A stretch of DNA of 64,000 bases, from assembly GCA_020086605.1 (NCBI GenBank), contig JACBWW010000018.1, positions 11,181,389-11,245,388 on the forward strand. Direction: 5' to 3'. Origin of the DNA: Lanius collurio. Taxonomy: Eukaryota > Chordata > Aves > Passeriformes > Laniidae. Below are positions 48,589 to 61,100 of the stretch, one piece after another; positions within the stretch are counted from its first letter, which is position 1, and each line of letters opens with the position of its first letter. Under the pieces are notes generated by a model, which saw only the letters and a list, made by a program, of their open reading frames with translations, was not told where the DNA came from and searched no databases. Made by a program: the position numbers and the translations under genes.

Positions 48589-51500
48589 AGATTTCTTAAT
48601 GAGATGATAAGCAATAAATACTGCTAATCCAAAAAGCATCATCACTTGTACTACAGGAAAAATTATAGAAAGTAATTTTTTGCCCAGCTATCTCAGCTGG
48701 CCTAAGAGTCTAGCAGGCAGCCAAATACCAGTGCCTCAGGTATCACTAGTCTTGTGATCAGTGGATTCAGGAAAGCTTGTCTGAAATACAAAGCTATAAA
48801 CTGTTTTTAAACCTTTTTTAAGATGAGATTTTGATTCCATGAAATGCACACACAATATTTTGAATTATTTTACTGAAATTTTTACATTCTTGTAACCCTG
48901 CATAATGTTCAGTACTCAATAACATATGCTGTTTTTCTATGCCTCAAAAGTTTTTAATGATTTGTAGAAAATTGGAAGCATTGTTTGTAGTTTGAAGTTT
49001 TGTTCTTGGCTTTTAATCTAGAGATAAAGGCATCACCAAAATTGATAGGATTTATTTTATTACTATTTTTCAATGTTATCAATTGTGTCTAGTATTGTCA
49101 GCCAGAAGAATCCAATGATAAGAATACTGTTTAAACTCTAGACTTGCTCATCTAAAGGCAAGTTTAAAAAAAAAAGTATAATCAGTGGGACATTAAAGAG
49201 AACTGCAATTTTTTTGCTGTCTCAGGGAAATGCAGCAAATCAGCTTAATTCTTAATGCAATGTGTGCTTAGTTGAAATCCTTCTGCAGTGAAATAATTTT
49301 TTCCAACATCTGTAAGGATTCTGCCTGCCAGCTATGATCTTTGCAACTCCAAGACCCCACTCTTTCTGAGCAAACTGAAAATACACTTGAAACATATGGG
49401 TGTTGAAGGCTGACAGTAGGGGCCATCTGGTCATCATATGTCTTTTTTGCATGCTTTGGATCGGTCTCAGATCTGTTTCTGAAGGATTATTAAACAAGAC
49501 AATACCAGAGATTTCTGCAAAGCAGGGAAAGGTCTGGGGCCCCCTTTGGCATCTCTGCCTTAACCTGTAACAATAAATGCATGTGCCTCCCAAGTGTGTC
49601 ACTGTCTGCTGCTGGAAGGGTTCAGAACATGCCCTGGTGGCTTTTTGGCTCTGGTGTCCCTCCAACAGGACCAGCCTGCAGGGCTGCCTGCGAGGGTGTG
49701 TCCCAGGGGGGTAGCAGTGCTGGCACAGCTGTGTCCCTGCTGGCATGGACAAGGGCACAAAGCTGGGATCTGAGGGGGACAGTCGGAGAGCAGTGCCTGC
49801 TGCCTCTCCTTCAGCTCTGCCTTGTAAGTTTATGGCAGGTACCTTGTCTGCAGTCAGACTTCTATACAGCCTTCATTAATTTTTGCCTGCTCTGTGTGCC
49901 CAGTGACAATTTCATTTTTGCTGCCAGGGTGTTCAATTTAGTACAGCTTTCTTGCAGTCAAAGTATTTAAAAGGAGAAGGAAAAATACCCCATTGTCTGA
50001 CTCGGGTAGGGAAAATTCTGTCTCTTGGCATTTAATAGAAGACCTAAAATGTCCAACTATTATTTTCAACTATAATGAGAGGAAGTTTAGGCCTACAGTT
50101 ATCTATTCTTTTAATTTCTTATTTTTCCTTGTATAGAAGGGAGGTACAGATAATGTATAAGATCTCTTCCAGCAAAAAATGTTTTTATTTCAGTGCTTTA
50201 CTGAAATTTTTGGTGCTATAAAGAATTGCACAGTATTGTAGATCATTGAATTATTTGTAGGAAATGCTGTCTTAAGAGGAGACATGCACCTGTCAAGATC
50301 CATGTAATCATCCACATTTTCTGGTATTCATTAAACCGGAAAGTTGATCAACAAGCAGAAAATTGCTTGGAATATTAATGAGAACAGAAGTGTGCTGCAT
50401 TCTACTGGAAAGGTTTTAAATATATTCCATTAAAGCTGCATGACCAGTATACAGATAAGGATGTGTAATTAATCAGGAAAATATTTTACTATATTGATAT
50501 GTATCAGTAATAGAATTGTTACTTTTTTAAAAACTGGTTAACAGGCAATATGGTGCTGAAAATATTTTTTAAGTTATCATTGAACATTAATATTGACAAA
50601 TTTATATAACCTTTGTATTTGTGCCTTTTTGTTGCATGAGTAGTTCCCTTTTTTTAGAGGAATATGTTCTATTAAATTTTACCAAAATAATAACCAAACC
50701 AAAATTAAACTCATAGTTTTTTGTATAATTTTGCATATATATCTCTATTTTTTCATGCTTCTGAACAACATAGATATTGTGAAGAAAAATCTCTGAGTGT
50801 AGCTGTAGGATGAATTCTTTTTCCTCTGATTTTGATCACTCATATATAGCTCTGAAAGCAAAGTTCCAGTAACTGAAGGGATCGGGGGGGTTTCAGGCCC
50901 TTCTTTCTTCAACCTGTTGTAGAGATACAAATTGAGTCTGTGGTGTCAAGTCCCAGTCATCTGAACAAAGAAAAAGCAAAACTTTTGATTGTGCAGGAAT
51001 GTTTGAGATGTGATAGCCTTTGGTATGCTATCTCATGCTTAGTGATTGCAACCAGTCCTTGCAAATGTCTTGCCAAACTGTGAAGGTATTTTAAATTATT
51101 TTATAAGTGAACTGAACAGTTTGGTAGACATAAAGTCCTAGTTACATCCTTAAAGTTCAGTTCTGCAACATTTCTTCTCTTCAGTTGTGCTGAGATACGT
51201 ACTTGTTAACATATTGCTAAAACAAAAAGAAGTGAAATTGCAATAATAGCAAACTATTTTCTTTCTTCTTTGGCTGCACCTTATTGTCTGCCTTTTTTTA
51301 TAACTAAACACTACCCCTCATATCAAACACTTTGAGGAATGCAGATTACAGTTGTGCTTTATGTAAAGTATTGTCCTCATTTCCTATGTTCAGACCTAAA
51401 TTACTAAAACTTTAGAGGTTTGCAGTTAGAGCATTTCTGCAAACACAGACATCATAATGTATTCTTGTATATTTTAGTGCTTTTCAAAGGGACAGGTAAG

Positions 51501-53689
51501 GATGAGTGAAAGGAGATGATAACAGCAAAACCTACAAACTGAAATACTCCTTTCTGGACTGCCTTCAGGAGTACACTAAATAGAGAATTTTTTCCCCATA
51601 ATTTCAGTTTGCAACTTAGATTTGTCCACTGGAGTTAAGCGTGATGCTGATTTTTGAAGTGTCTTAGCCCCCAAGCATATTGTCAGTATTAACCCAGCAC
51701 CTTCAACAACTTAAGATAGTCGTGCTTGTAAGTCTGCTTTCTCTTGTAATGTTGTGCTGCCCCAGGCTAACAGCTGTGCTTAGCCAAGGTGTGGATCAGA
51801 AATCCTCTTCACTGAGCCCAGAGGGGCAACACAAAAGTTTTCCATGAAGGGATTTAATTTGCCCATCTCTATCTCCTGAACATTCCGGGTAGCTTGTATT
51901 CCTTCACTTTGAGGAAGAGAATCCCCATATTTCCACACAGAAAAAGCAGTTCTCTCTTTCTCCTCTGGTGTTACATTTTTGTCCTGGGCTGCATTAGCCA
52001 TGGACGAGCAGGCTCCTGAACCTTCCTGCTGTCCCTACAGGGTAGGCAGTGATCTGTTCCCCTGCCCTATCACTTTTGTGCTCTTGTGTGTACCTAAACA
52101 AGAAATTGACAAGAGGATGCTTCTAGAAACAATATAAAAGTTACGACTTTATCAAGTGAACCTGGTACATTTTATAATATTTCTCTGACTTGTGGCAGTC
52201 AGCTCTAATATTGGCAGTACAAGGCTTTTTTTGGTTCATGGTTCTGGCTTAAAGTGGTTTCAGTTCATGGCTAATGAGTAGCAGGAATATAATGGGTTTT
52301 CCAAGTCCTGCTGCAATATAAAACTTCACCTGATGTACCTTCAAGTGTAATGCCAGCACCTCATGATACCACAGTGAGAAAACAACATTTCCTTGGAAAA
52401 GTTGGAAGCATCCAGGGAACTGGAAGGGTTGCATAGAGACATGAAAGGCATGAATATTTGATTTCCTGTTCTTTTCTTTTACCTTTCTGTATGCCATTTA
52501 AAAGTTTGGCAGAGCTGGTAGTTGCCGAATAATAGTTAAGCAGAGATCATTTGATACTTGTTCGTGCTCAAATCTGCTCTCTTATTGCATATGGTTTCTT
52601 GTTTACAGTTGTCAGCCACTCAAAGTATTGGATTTAACAAATTAGAGAAGAAAAAAGGAGGAACTAACTTTCAATTGCAAAAAAAGAGTAATTTCAGTTC
52701 CATTAACGACACTAGATCAGGCACACTCTGCTGCCCACGATTACACTTTAAAACATAAATGCCTTAAAAGCAGGAAAATAAAGAGATACTAAACCACATC
52801 CATAACCAGAAAACAAGGGCTGAAGATGGGCATTATTTCAAGTGCTTTAAGTATTTAAAAAAAAAGTAATCATCAACATGATGGAGTAAGGGATAAATTT
52901 GAGCTGCATGGCCACTACCCCCAGTGGGCAAAATCTAAAATAAAGGTTAGGTGACAGAAATTGCTTAAAATATATGGGAGAAGAAAAAAAAAAGTTTCTA
53001 TAAATTTATATAAATTTTTTTTCATTGGGCTATAAAAGCACCAGTTTGAATATTGGTGTTTCATTTTAAAGTAGGTTTGAAAATTTTCCCACTTGTCTAT
53101 AAAATAGGTTAAGTTTTATCCAGGGAATGATGCTTAGTGCTTGTGCCTAATTACATTGTTGAGTAATTTCTCATGTTTGAAATGCCTCAGTTTGAAAAGC
53201 ATTAGTAACCATCAGTTTGGTCAGCCACATATAGAAATGGGAAACATCCTCATCTGATCCATAACTTTGAGGAAGCTTCATGCAGATGTCCAGCTCCATA
53301 AACAGAACATTTCAGGTACCCCAATTATGATAAGCAACAGATTTGATGATAGCTTTACTTTTGTGGGTTTTTCCTTTTTTTTAATCCCTTTTCTCTTATA
53401 CAGCTCTGTTTTGAGTGACAGGGGAAAGGAAGAGTGAAGTCAAGAAAAGAAAAGGAAATGCTCACAGAGAGATGCTGTGCTAGTTTCTCTAGGCTGGTTA
53501 GAGTAGAAAATATTTTTCCTAGTGAATTAGGATCCTTTATTCCATCTTGTAGCCTGACATGCAAGCATGGACAGTCAGAGAGAATGAAGGAGAGAGGGAC
53601 AGGGAGAGGGAGAAGGTATAGCAGAGATTTTGCCTGGCTTCCAGGTTGTAGGTTATCAGTTGCTCGGTGACAAAAGAAACGTTGTCCCT
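48589..53689. other. Noncoding sequence, no gene seen
   Basis: AT-rich unique DNA with one clearly GC-richer patch at about 49540-49850. There a 168-codon minus frame (49252-49758) and a 129-codon plus frame (49581-49970) overlap. Neither shows a known domain. Other frames (50745-50930, 51780-52001, 52249-52497, all minus) are short. No repeat family was recognised. Confidence 0.65.
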
Positions 53690-54165
53690 CATTGTCTGGG
53701 CCAACCAAAAGCAATCCATGAGGAACATAAATGGGTGGCAGCGTGTAATTAAATGTCCAAGTATCTTTGGAATGTCTGATGTGTCCTGAAACCTCAGTTT
53801 GATTTGTTGTTGCTGTTTCTTGCTCGTCAGGCTTATGAACTGAGAACCAGGAAACCAATCCTCATGTCAAGCGTTCAGTGCTGTGTCATATTGTAAACAC
53901 GCTCTCGTCTCTGCAGAGACCTGATAATATTAAAAGGATGATTGATGCCTCTGGCATACAGAGAGATGGAAAGAGTTGTCTTTACAAAGAATTCATCCAT
54001 TAGAGGGGCTTTTTGTTTGGTTGATCTAAATGGGCTCACCTCATGGGAAATTAAAAAGATTAGTAAAGTTCCTCAAGAGAGCAAGGCACATCTGCTTAGC
54101 AAATACTTTAATCATTACAGTGACCCCCTTCCATTGTCGAGGACTTAAGCTGAGGTCCCTTCTCA
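53690..54165. promoter_or_regulatory. Candidate conserved noncoding block
   Basis: Complex, non-repetitive sequence with unusually many retained CpGs for this window (near 53738, 53825, 53870, 53900 and 54138). It has homeodomain-like cores (GTGTAATTAAATG near 53741) and GATA/AT-hook-like stretches. Two open frames cross it, 53355-53858 (minus, 167 codons) and 53942-54148 (plus, 68 codons), neither recognisable. Conservation across birds would distinguish a regulatory element from ordinary unique DNA. Confidence 0.28.
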
Positions 54166-57100
54166 CATAAGTTAGATCCAGGATGCTCATTTGGGCATTG
54201 TTCTACCTTTTGTAACTTCTGTCATATTTACACGTTGTTTCAGCCGGGAGTTTCTGAGGCTAAAGGAAATCTTTAAAATTTTTCACAAAAAATAACTCTT
54301 GTCTTCTGCTCAGCTTAATATCAAGGACCATTTGGGTTGTCTGATGTGCATGTAAAATTCACATGTGTGCGAAAATAAACTTCCTCTGTAAAAACGTTCC
54401 TGCTGAGGACTAACACCAAAAAATGGATTTTCTTTCTTTTAGTTAATCTTCTCTGCATGGTTCAATCTGAGATATTTAATTTCTGTTGGATGTGATGTAA
54501 TTGTTTTTCATGTGTTGTACTGCTTTCTGTTACCAGTCTTACAATACATATGGCATAGTATAGTGCAAGTCTTGTGTAACAATATTTGGAACAATATTGG
54601 AACACAGGACATACACTATAATAAGTTTAAAAATGCAGTTAATAAAACTCATTCAGAAAATGATCACAGTTGTGAAGATTTATTGCTAATCTCATAGAAC
54701 AACCATGGGAGAGGAAAATTTAACATGATCTGTAACAGTTTGCCTCCCTGTTACAAAAGTATAAATATAAGTATCTTTTAGCCAAACCAATGTTAAAGTA
54801 ATAGATTGGGAAAAAAATGCTTATATTCACTCAAAAATTAATAAAAAGTATTAAAGGTTCACAGCAGACTTCTGCTTCTCAACAAGCAGGAATTAACTTT
54901 CTGGATGTAATGATCTAGACTGTTATGGATTACAGCTTTAAACTTGGTTTCTATTCTGTGCAAAATTTGCTGTGTACCCTTAAGAAAGGGAAAATGTTGC
55001 CCTGGTGAGTGGCTGGAATTCCTCACTCAGGTGGTCAAAGCACAAGATTTTCAGGCTGTATAAGAAGGAGGAGTTCTATCTATTATCCACCATTTGAGAG
55101 CTCATAGAACAGTGAGGAAAGGTATCGAAATGATTCTGAGATTAGGTACATTGTATACTGCTACAGCTTGTGGGAAATTGAAATTTGATTATCTAAACGC
55201 CACAAGGCCTTAGGGTTTTGTGTTGAAGTTTTTTCTGTGTAGTTTTTTTTGTGTAGGTTTGATTTTTGGTTTTGCCTTTTTTTTTTTTCTGTTGTTGTTA
55301 CTATTTATTTTGGGGTTTTTTGTCATTTTTCATGTAAGATTAGTCATGACATTATGAAAAACTTATGAGACAGGGATTTGGTGAGAAGTAAGACACTACT
55401 TTGGGTTACTTTGTGGATCAGAGGTAACACAGTGCAAATAAAAGTCTGGCTTCCTACAAGCAAGTAGAAAAATTTGAGTCTATTGTGGTTGGATTAATTA
55501 TATGCTCTGGATTTAAAATGGTGGAGTTTACACAGCTGTATAAGAAGATTGATGTTAGCCTGGAATTAAAATGATTAAAACAATTGTGCAACTACTATCC
55601 CTTTGATAGTTCTGCTTATAATGTTTTGGCTTAAAAAAAAATAAAATTGAAGTGTTTTGGTTAATAGAGCTCTGTTTCTGTTCTGGTTTGAGTTATAGTG
55701 ACAGTCTCCAGGGCTGCAGCAGTTCCCATACAAACAGTTTTATCTGTGTTCAAAGGTGCACCAAGGCCCTGACAGCCCCTTCCAGTGGGCAAATTGCAAA
55801 TCAGGATCCAAAGAAGGACTTGTCCACGGGTCCTGGACTTAATTTGAAATATTCCATTTGTGTTAGACTACTGACTTGAGAGAGACCCTGGCAAAGCATT
55901 TGCCCAGCTTTGTGGGGGAAAAGCCCAGACTGAAACGCAGCCATGAAATCCGTGTGTATCAGTGCATAAAGCTGAGCTGTTCTCTCAGAGAAGGAGGTAC
56001 AAAAGCTTCTCATCAGTCTTGTCTTGCTGCTTGTGTCACTTTAGGTGTGAATTTTATCCTATTTGTGCCTTGTTTGAGTAGCACAGAGGGAGCCAGCCCG
56101 AGGCCAGTTCCTGCTGCTGCTTTATTGACAGTACTTGGGGAGGAGTGGAAAGCAAGGATGGCCCTGACTAGGCTATCACCACCTCTACATCTCCTGAGGC
56201 CCCCAAAACCATGGGAAATCTTTATTTTCTTCCTTGAATTCAAGGCAACATTGATGAGGGATTTTTCTCATTTTTGCAAGATTTCCAAGCTCCATTTGCT
56301 GCATGTGTCTACATGCACCACATCAAATCAGACCCTTACCCAGGGAAATGCTTTTGGAGACCTGCAGAATAAAGGCTNTTGGTTTGTTTGATTGTGAAGT
56401 TTACTGTTACATTTACCTCCAGGGGTGCAGTGTGTGCTGGTCACCATGTTGGGTTTGTGTAATGATTCCCAGAACTGCAGTTCCTAGGTTTGTAACAGTC
56501 TTGTAGGATAAAGTTCAGGAATACCAGAATAGAGAAAGGGAGGGAAAAGCTCTCGTGTCAGTATGTCCAGCCTCCAGCTGGGAGACAGACTGCTGCAGCT
56601 CCTGGCATGGTGGGAATCTGCCCAGTGTCTCAGACTGGAAAAGCTTGTTGCTAAAGAGCAATTCCACACAGAGAGACTGGTCCTGCAACTCTTCTTCTGC
56701 CCCTGAACACACATTGCTCCAGAGTTTACAGCAGAGTCAGAAACAGAGTAGATACTGATAAAAGCAAGGTCTCCTTTGCTCCTTTGCTATTCCTTCCTTT
56801 AGAAGGTGGAAATTATTTACCTGCTTCCCGTTATACATCCTTTTGGTAACCATTCTTGAAATGCTGGCATAATTTTTGAGACATGCAGCATTCTCAACAA
56901 GATACTGCAAAATTATTTACTCAGGCAAAATGTAGTTTCTCTCTTTCTTCCTTGTGTGGTTTTCCCAAAATGACAGTACCTGGAACAGAGAACCTACCTA
57001 TTAGCTGGTGCTTAAATTAAGGTTAAAGTCACTTTAGACAAATGATAAGGTGCTAATATGTTACAGATTTAAAGGCCTTAAAAACCATTGGTGTTTGGAA

Positions 57101-57889
57101 ATGGAAGAAGATAGATAAAGAAGTATTACTGAAGTTTTTCCTTCAGGCAGTAACAAATGTTTTGCTCAAGCCATAATCATTCTTGTCAATCACTACTGGA
57201 AAGAAGGTTGAGCAGAGACGCCTGACATCTACATTCACACCTGTCTCACTGTGGGGAAAATTCACTAATTAATATAAACTCAGTTATTTGCAGTTAGGAT
57301 GCTTCTTCCATTTCAAATCAGCACAGTTACATATATGTTTTAAAAGTAAATGAGAAGGTAAAATCTGCATTTCTCTTCTTTGCTGTCCTATTTTTTTCTA
57401 TAATTTGCACCAGCTCCATTGAAATTGGGACCATTGTACTTAATTTACTCAGGCACTGAGCAGCAGTCCAAACTTACTAATCTTCTCCTTCAGTAGGATT
57501 TGGAACCACCAATGTATAAGTCTTGAGCTGGTGTATGGGAGCCTGTGTGTGATGACTATGGCATTAGCTTTCTGAGCAGGAAGAATTTACACCCAGGCCA
57601 GCTTCTGTATCCAATAGTTGCATCTGTGCATCTCTGCAGCACAGCACTGCCTTTTGTTACCAACAGATTTTCCCCAGTATTATGGATGACTGTGATTGGG
57701 CTCAGCACCTATGGAAAAATGCACACTGTGGTGGGTAAAGGTTCAGGGCCTGCATTTGTATATGTAAAGCAGAGCTTTTCTAGCAAGGAGTCAGTGCTCT
57801 TCCTGGAATTAAAAAGATAATGCTCGAAGAGGTTTGACTTTGCCAAGTTTAGATGCTTTCTGATATGAATTAAATCAATAAGGTGGTTA
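54166..57889. other. Noncoding sequence; one ambiguous base
   Basis: AT-rich DNA with a T/G-rich stretch at about 55225-55330 that includes a T12 run at 55277-55288. A GC-richer patch at about 55690-56200 carries a 171-codon plus-strand frame (55876-56391) without a recognisable domain, starting at TTG or GTG-like codons. An undetermined base (N) is at 56378. No gene or repeat body was recognised. Confidence 0.65.
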
Positions 57890-58130
57890 TTAAATCACTC
57901 TAATTAAGATGGTAAGTCTGATTAAAGTTGCTGTTATTAGGGTCACACGAGAACAGATATTGAGCTTCCATTAAATAAAATCTGTATCTAAAATTTTTAG
58001 AAATTACCCGGGCTTTGGAGGAAAAGTCATAGCCATAGAGGAGTAAATAAGAGAAATATGGTTTTATATGACTATTCTGGAGTAATATTGTGGATGCTGC
58101 TGAATGAGTATTGAATTCCAGGACACATCC
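57890..58130. promoter_or_regulatory. Candidate conserved noncoding block
   Basis: Complex AT-rich sequence with homeodomain cores (TCTAATTAAGA near 57899). It retains CpGs near 57949 and 58010 (CACACGAG, ACCCGGGC), including a SmaI-type CCCGGG palindrome. It is open on the minus strand as part of 57900-58226 (108 codons), with no known domain. Suggested by appearance only. Confidence 0.25.
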
Positions 58131-61100
58131 TTTTTTTGAAGGTTTCAGGAGAAATGCTTTGGAAACAAAACAAGGGAGAAGACAACCTCCTGCAGGAAGT
58201 CCTGAATCAGAAGCAAAAAGAAGCACACACAGACTGAGGGTGGAAACCAGGTTCTTTCAGACTACACAATTACATTGACTAAATCCTTGCAACAAATTAT
58301 CCTGGCTTTCCCAGTTCTCCTGGGATATTCCCAATAGGTAACACAGCTCTTGGCAATAGATAACTGTCAAAGATTAGTAGCAATTCAAACATGCAAATAT
58401 TATACAAGAAAAACAACCCCCCCATTGTACCTATTTTTACTTTACAGCTGATTATTTTGCAGCTTTATTTAGTTTTAGGAGTCAATGTGCAATAGAATTT
58501 GAAGAAGAAAAATATTAAGAACTCTCTCAAGAAAAGCCTGTCATTTTTTGGGCCAAGGGACAGCTCAGGTTTCTGGTCCCGTGTTAGGTCTAGGAATCAG
58601 CAGGGATTTATAGCAGATGCAAAGGCTGGAAGTTTGATCACTAGGGAAACAATTAATTGACATTTGTGTGATTATATTTCAGCTAAGTCAAAGCTAGTAT
58701 TTCAGGCTGTCTGAAAACCTGGAATGACGTTGATGCATTGTGTTGTGTTTTTTTTCCCTTTGGAAACATATTTTTAGCAATTAATAAGCTTTTGAAATCT
58801 CATTTCTCTCAATCCTAAATGCTGTGGCAGAAATTGTGCTGCTCCAGTGAGCATGGAACATTGTCATTTGGGGAAAGCAGACTTGGAACTTGTGTTTCCT
58901 AAGTGACAAGTGGAATGAGATTTCAAAAGAAAACTTTGATAAGTTTCCAACTGTTTCCATGTTTCTTTATGTGTAATTTGGTTGTTCTTCCGAAGAGACT
59001 ACTTGTCTTTTCTAAAGCTCTTGTGTTGGAAGAATCCAGACTGGTGTGAACAGTAAAAGCAGAAAATTCCTTCTTCAAACTCAGACGATAATTCTGACAG
59101 CAGTAGTGATAGCCTCTGTTTTGACAGCTGAAAAGTGAACCCAAATCAGGAGAGATCTTTGAGATTCACTCTGTCTGACAGTGAATGAGCTGACTTGAGC
59201 TGGTGGGCTGTGGAATGATATGCTCTAGTTCACATATGAGCTTGGCAGGTTGTGAAAAAAAAATATTTTTTTTTGTTGTTTGAAAGTTGATAACTGTTAA
59301 GAGTCTTTGGATTCCCCTTTGAAGACAGAAATAAGAGGAGTTGGAAGGTATTTTTTTAATACAGTGTATGCTGGACTTATGTGAAGGGAGATGAGTGAGC
59401 CCTTTAGTAGAGCACAGACTGTGCTGGATACAGAAGCTAAATCCTAGTCTTAAATTTTATCCCAGTCTCAGTTTGTTTTCTCTAATGTTTTCAGACTGCA
59501 AAGAAAGTAAGCTCTGGCCAGAGCTCCAGCTGAGCAAAATGTTTGCAGTGAGCCAACATCTTCTTTCTTCTGCTCTGAGGTTTTTGGAACCACAGCTCTT
59601 GTGAGCTTCAAACTGTGCTCTCTAAAAGCACATAAATTTCAGCTTAAGTTTTCCAGCAGACTTCCTAAATCACCTCTTTGCCTGCAGAGCCCCATTTATC
59701 CTCTGGTGCTCTCTGACTGCATTTCTGTGGCTGGGTGGGCTGCAACTTCTGAGCTTTCAAATAGCACTGGGTACTATCTGGAGACATTGCTTGATATAGT
59801 CTACAAGCCTCCTTCTGAAACATCTTGTAGGGAGGTGGAACCAGGAGGTGGACCAATATTTCAGGGAGGCCATCTGGGATATGGAGGCAGCCCACAATAT
59901 CAAATCTTGTACATATTGATTCTAAGTAAAAAGAAATGAAATACAAACAGCCCAACACCCTGTGCAGCCAGGAACCATCAGTAAAAAGTCAGTGCAAAAG
60001 GTTCTGCTTATGAACTCAACTTAGAGCAGTGGGAAACTGATTTCTTTAAATTTTACTTCTTAATGAGTTGATAATAAAAACTTTTAAGTGTCTGTATGTT
60101 TTACTTAGGTTTAATTTCCATCATATTTTTGCAACTTGGATCATAGCCTCCCTATTTTAGAAAGTGGATAAAGGTTTCCAACTTCCAACATAGTCTCAAA
60201 AATCAGATCTAATTTTCTTTTCTACCTGTCTCAGTCTCATACTGGTTACATTGCCGTGATTCCTGTGACTCTCACTTTAAATATACACATAGCAAAGCAT
60301 CTGATCTCATACCTGATTTTTACTGTTCACTTCACCTGTTCAAGTGCCTTGTTTCATTTGAACAGTGAGGGGTTTTTCTGTACACACAGGAAATGAAAAG
60401 TGGACACTTCTCTGTGCACTTTCCCATTATCTGTGTATGAAATTGCAATGTCTGAAATTAAACTGACCTCCATCAGTGTTGCTGCAGCTTTATGATGCAG
60501 AAAGAAATTAAAGAGGATTGAACATAAACAAAGAAGTGGTAGGTAAAAGGAAATATTTTTAGTGAATGGGGTCTGTTTAGTTATGTGACACAGTGCCCTG
60601 TGATTTTGTAGTGTTTCTCTGCAGTCCTTGGCTATTAAATGAAACAAAAAAAGCAAGTGAAGCACAAGAAAACAAAATTAAAACTTGAGCTGTTGGTAGT
60701 ATAATAAAGGACTGAAAAATCACTGACTCAGTACATAAGTTGTGCAGCCTGACATTGACATTTGTGTATGACCTGTGCCAGACACAGTTTGTGGGAGCTG
60801 TCTTTGGAACAGGAGAGGTGCAGAGAGCTGGGGCAGGGTCTGGCAGCAGCTCCAGTGGTGAGTCTGGGAAGCAGAGGAGGCCCTGAGTTCTCCCCAAGGT
60901 TTTGTGTGTGTGTATCCTCCTCTCTCCAGGAGAGCTTTAGGGTTGGCACTGTCCTGTATTCAGCTGCTGAGGAATTTGCTTTGCTTTTAGGAATCAATGA
61001 CATCAATTATGTCTGCTTGTTAAGAAACCACCTGGACCCTGTTCTATAAGATTTGAGGTTTCTTCAGTACAGTGTATCCTCAACTCTGAGAAAACCTCCT

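Noticed and set aside
49252..49970. Overlapping 168-codon (minus) and 129-codon (plus) frames
   Set aside because: Both strands are open in one GC-rich patch and neither translation resembles a family. Treated as compositional.
53355..53858. 167-codon minus-strand frame
   Set aside because: Low-complexity serine/leucine/phenylalanine-rich stretches and no domain. Only the possible noncoding conservation nearby is kept.
55876..56391. 171-codon plus-strand frame
   Set aside because: Starts at a non-ATG codon, has no recognised domain and runs into an undetermined base. No splice or homology support.
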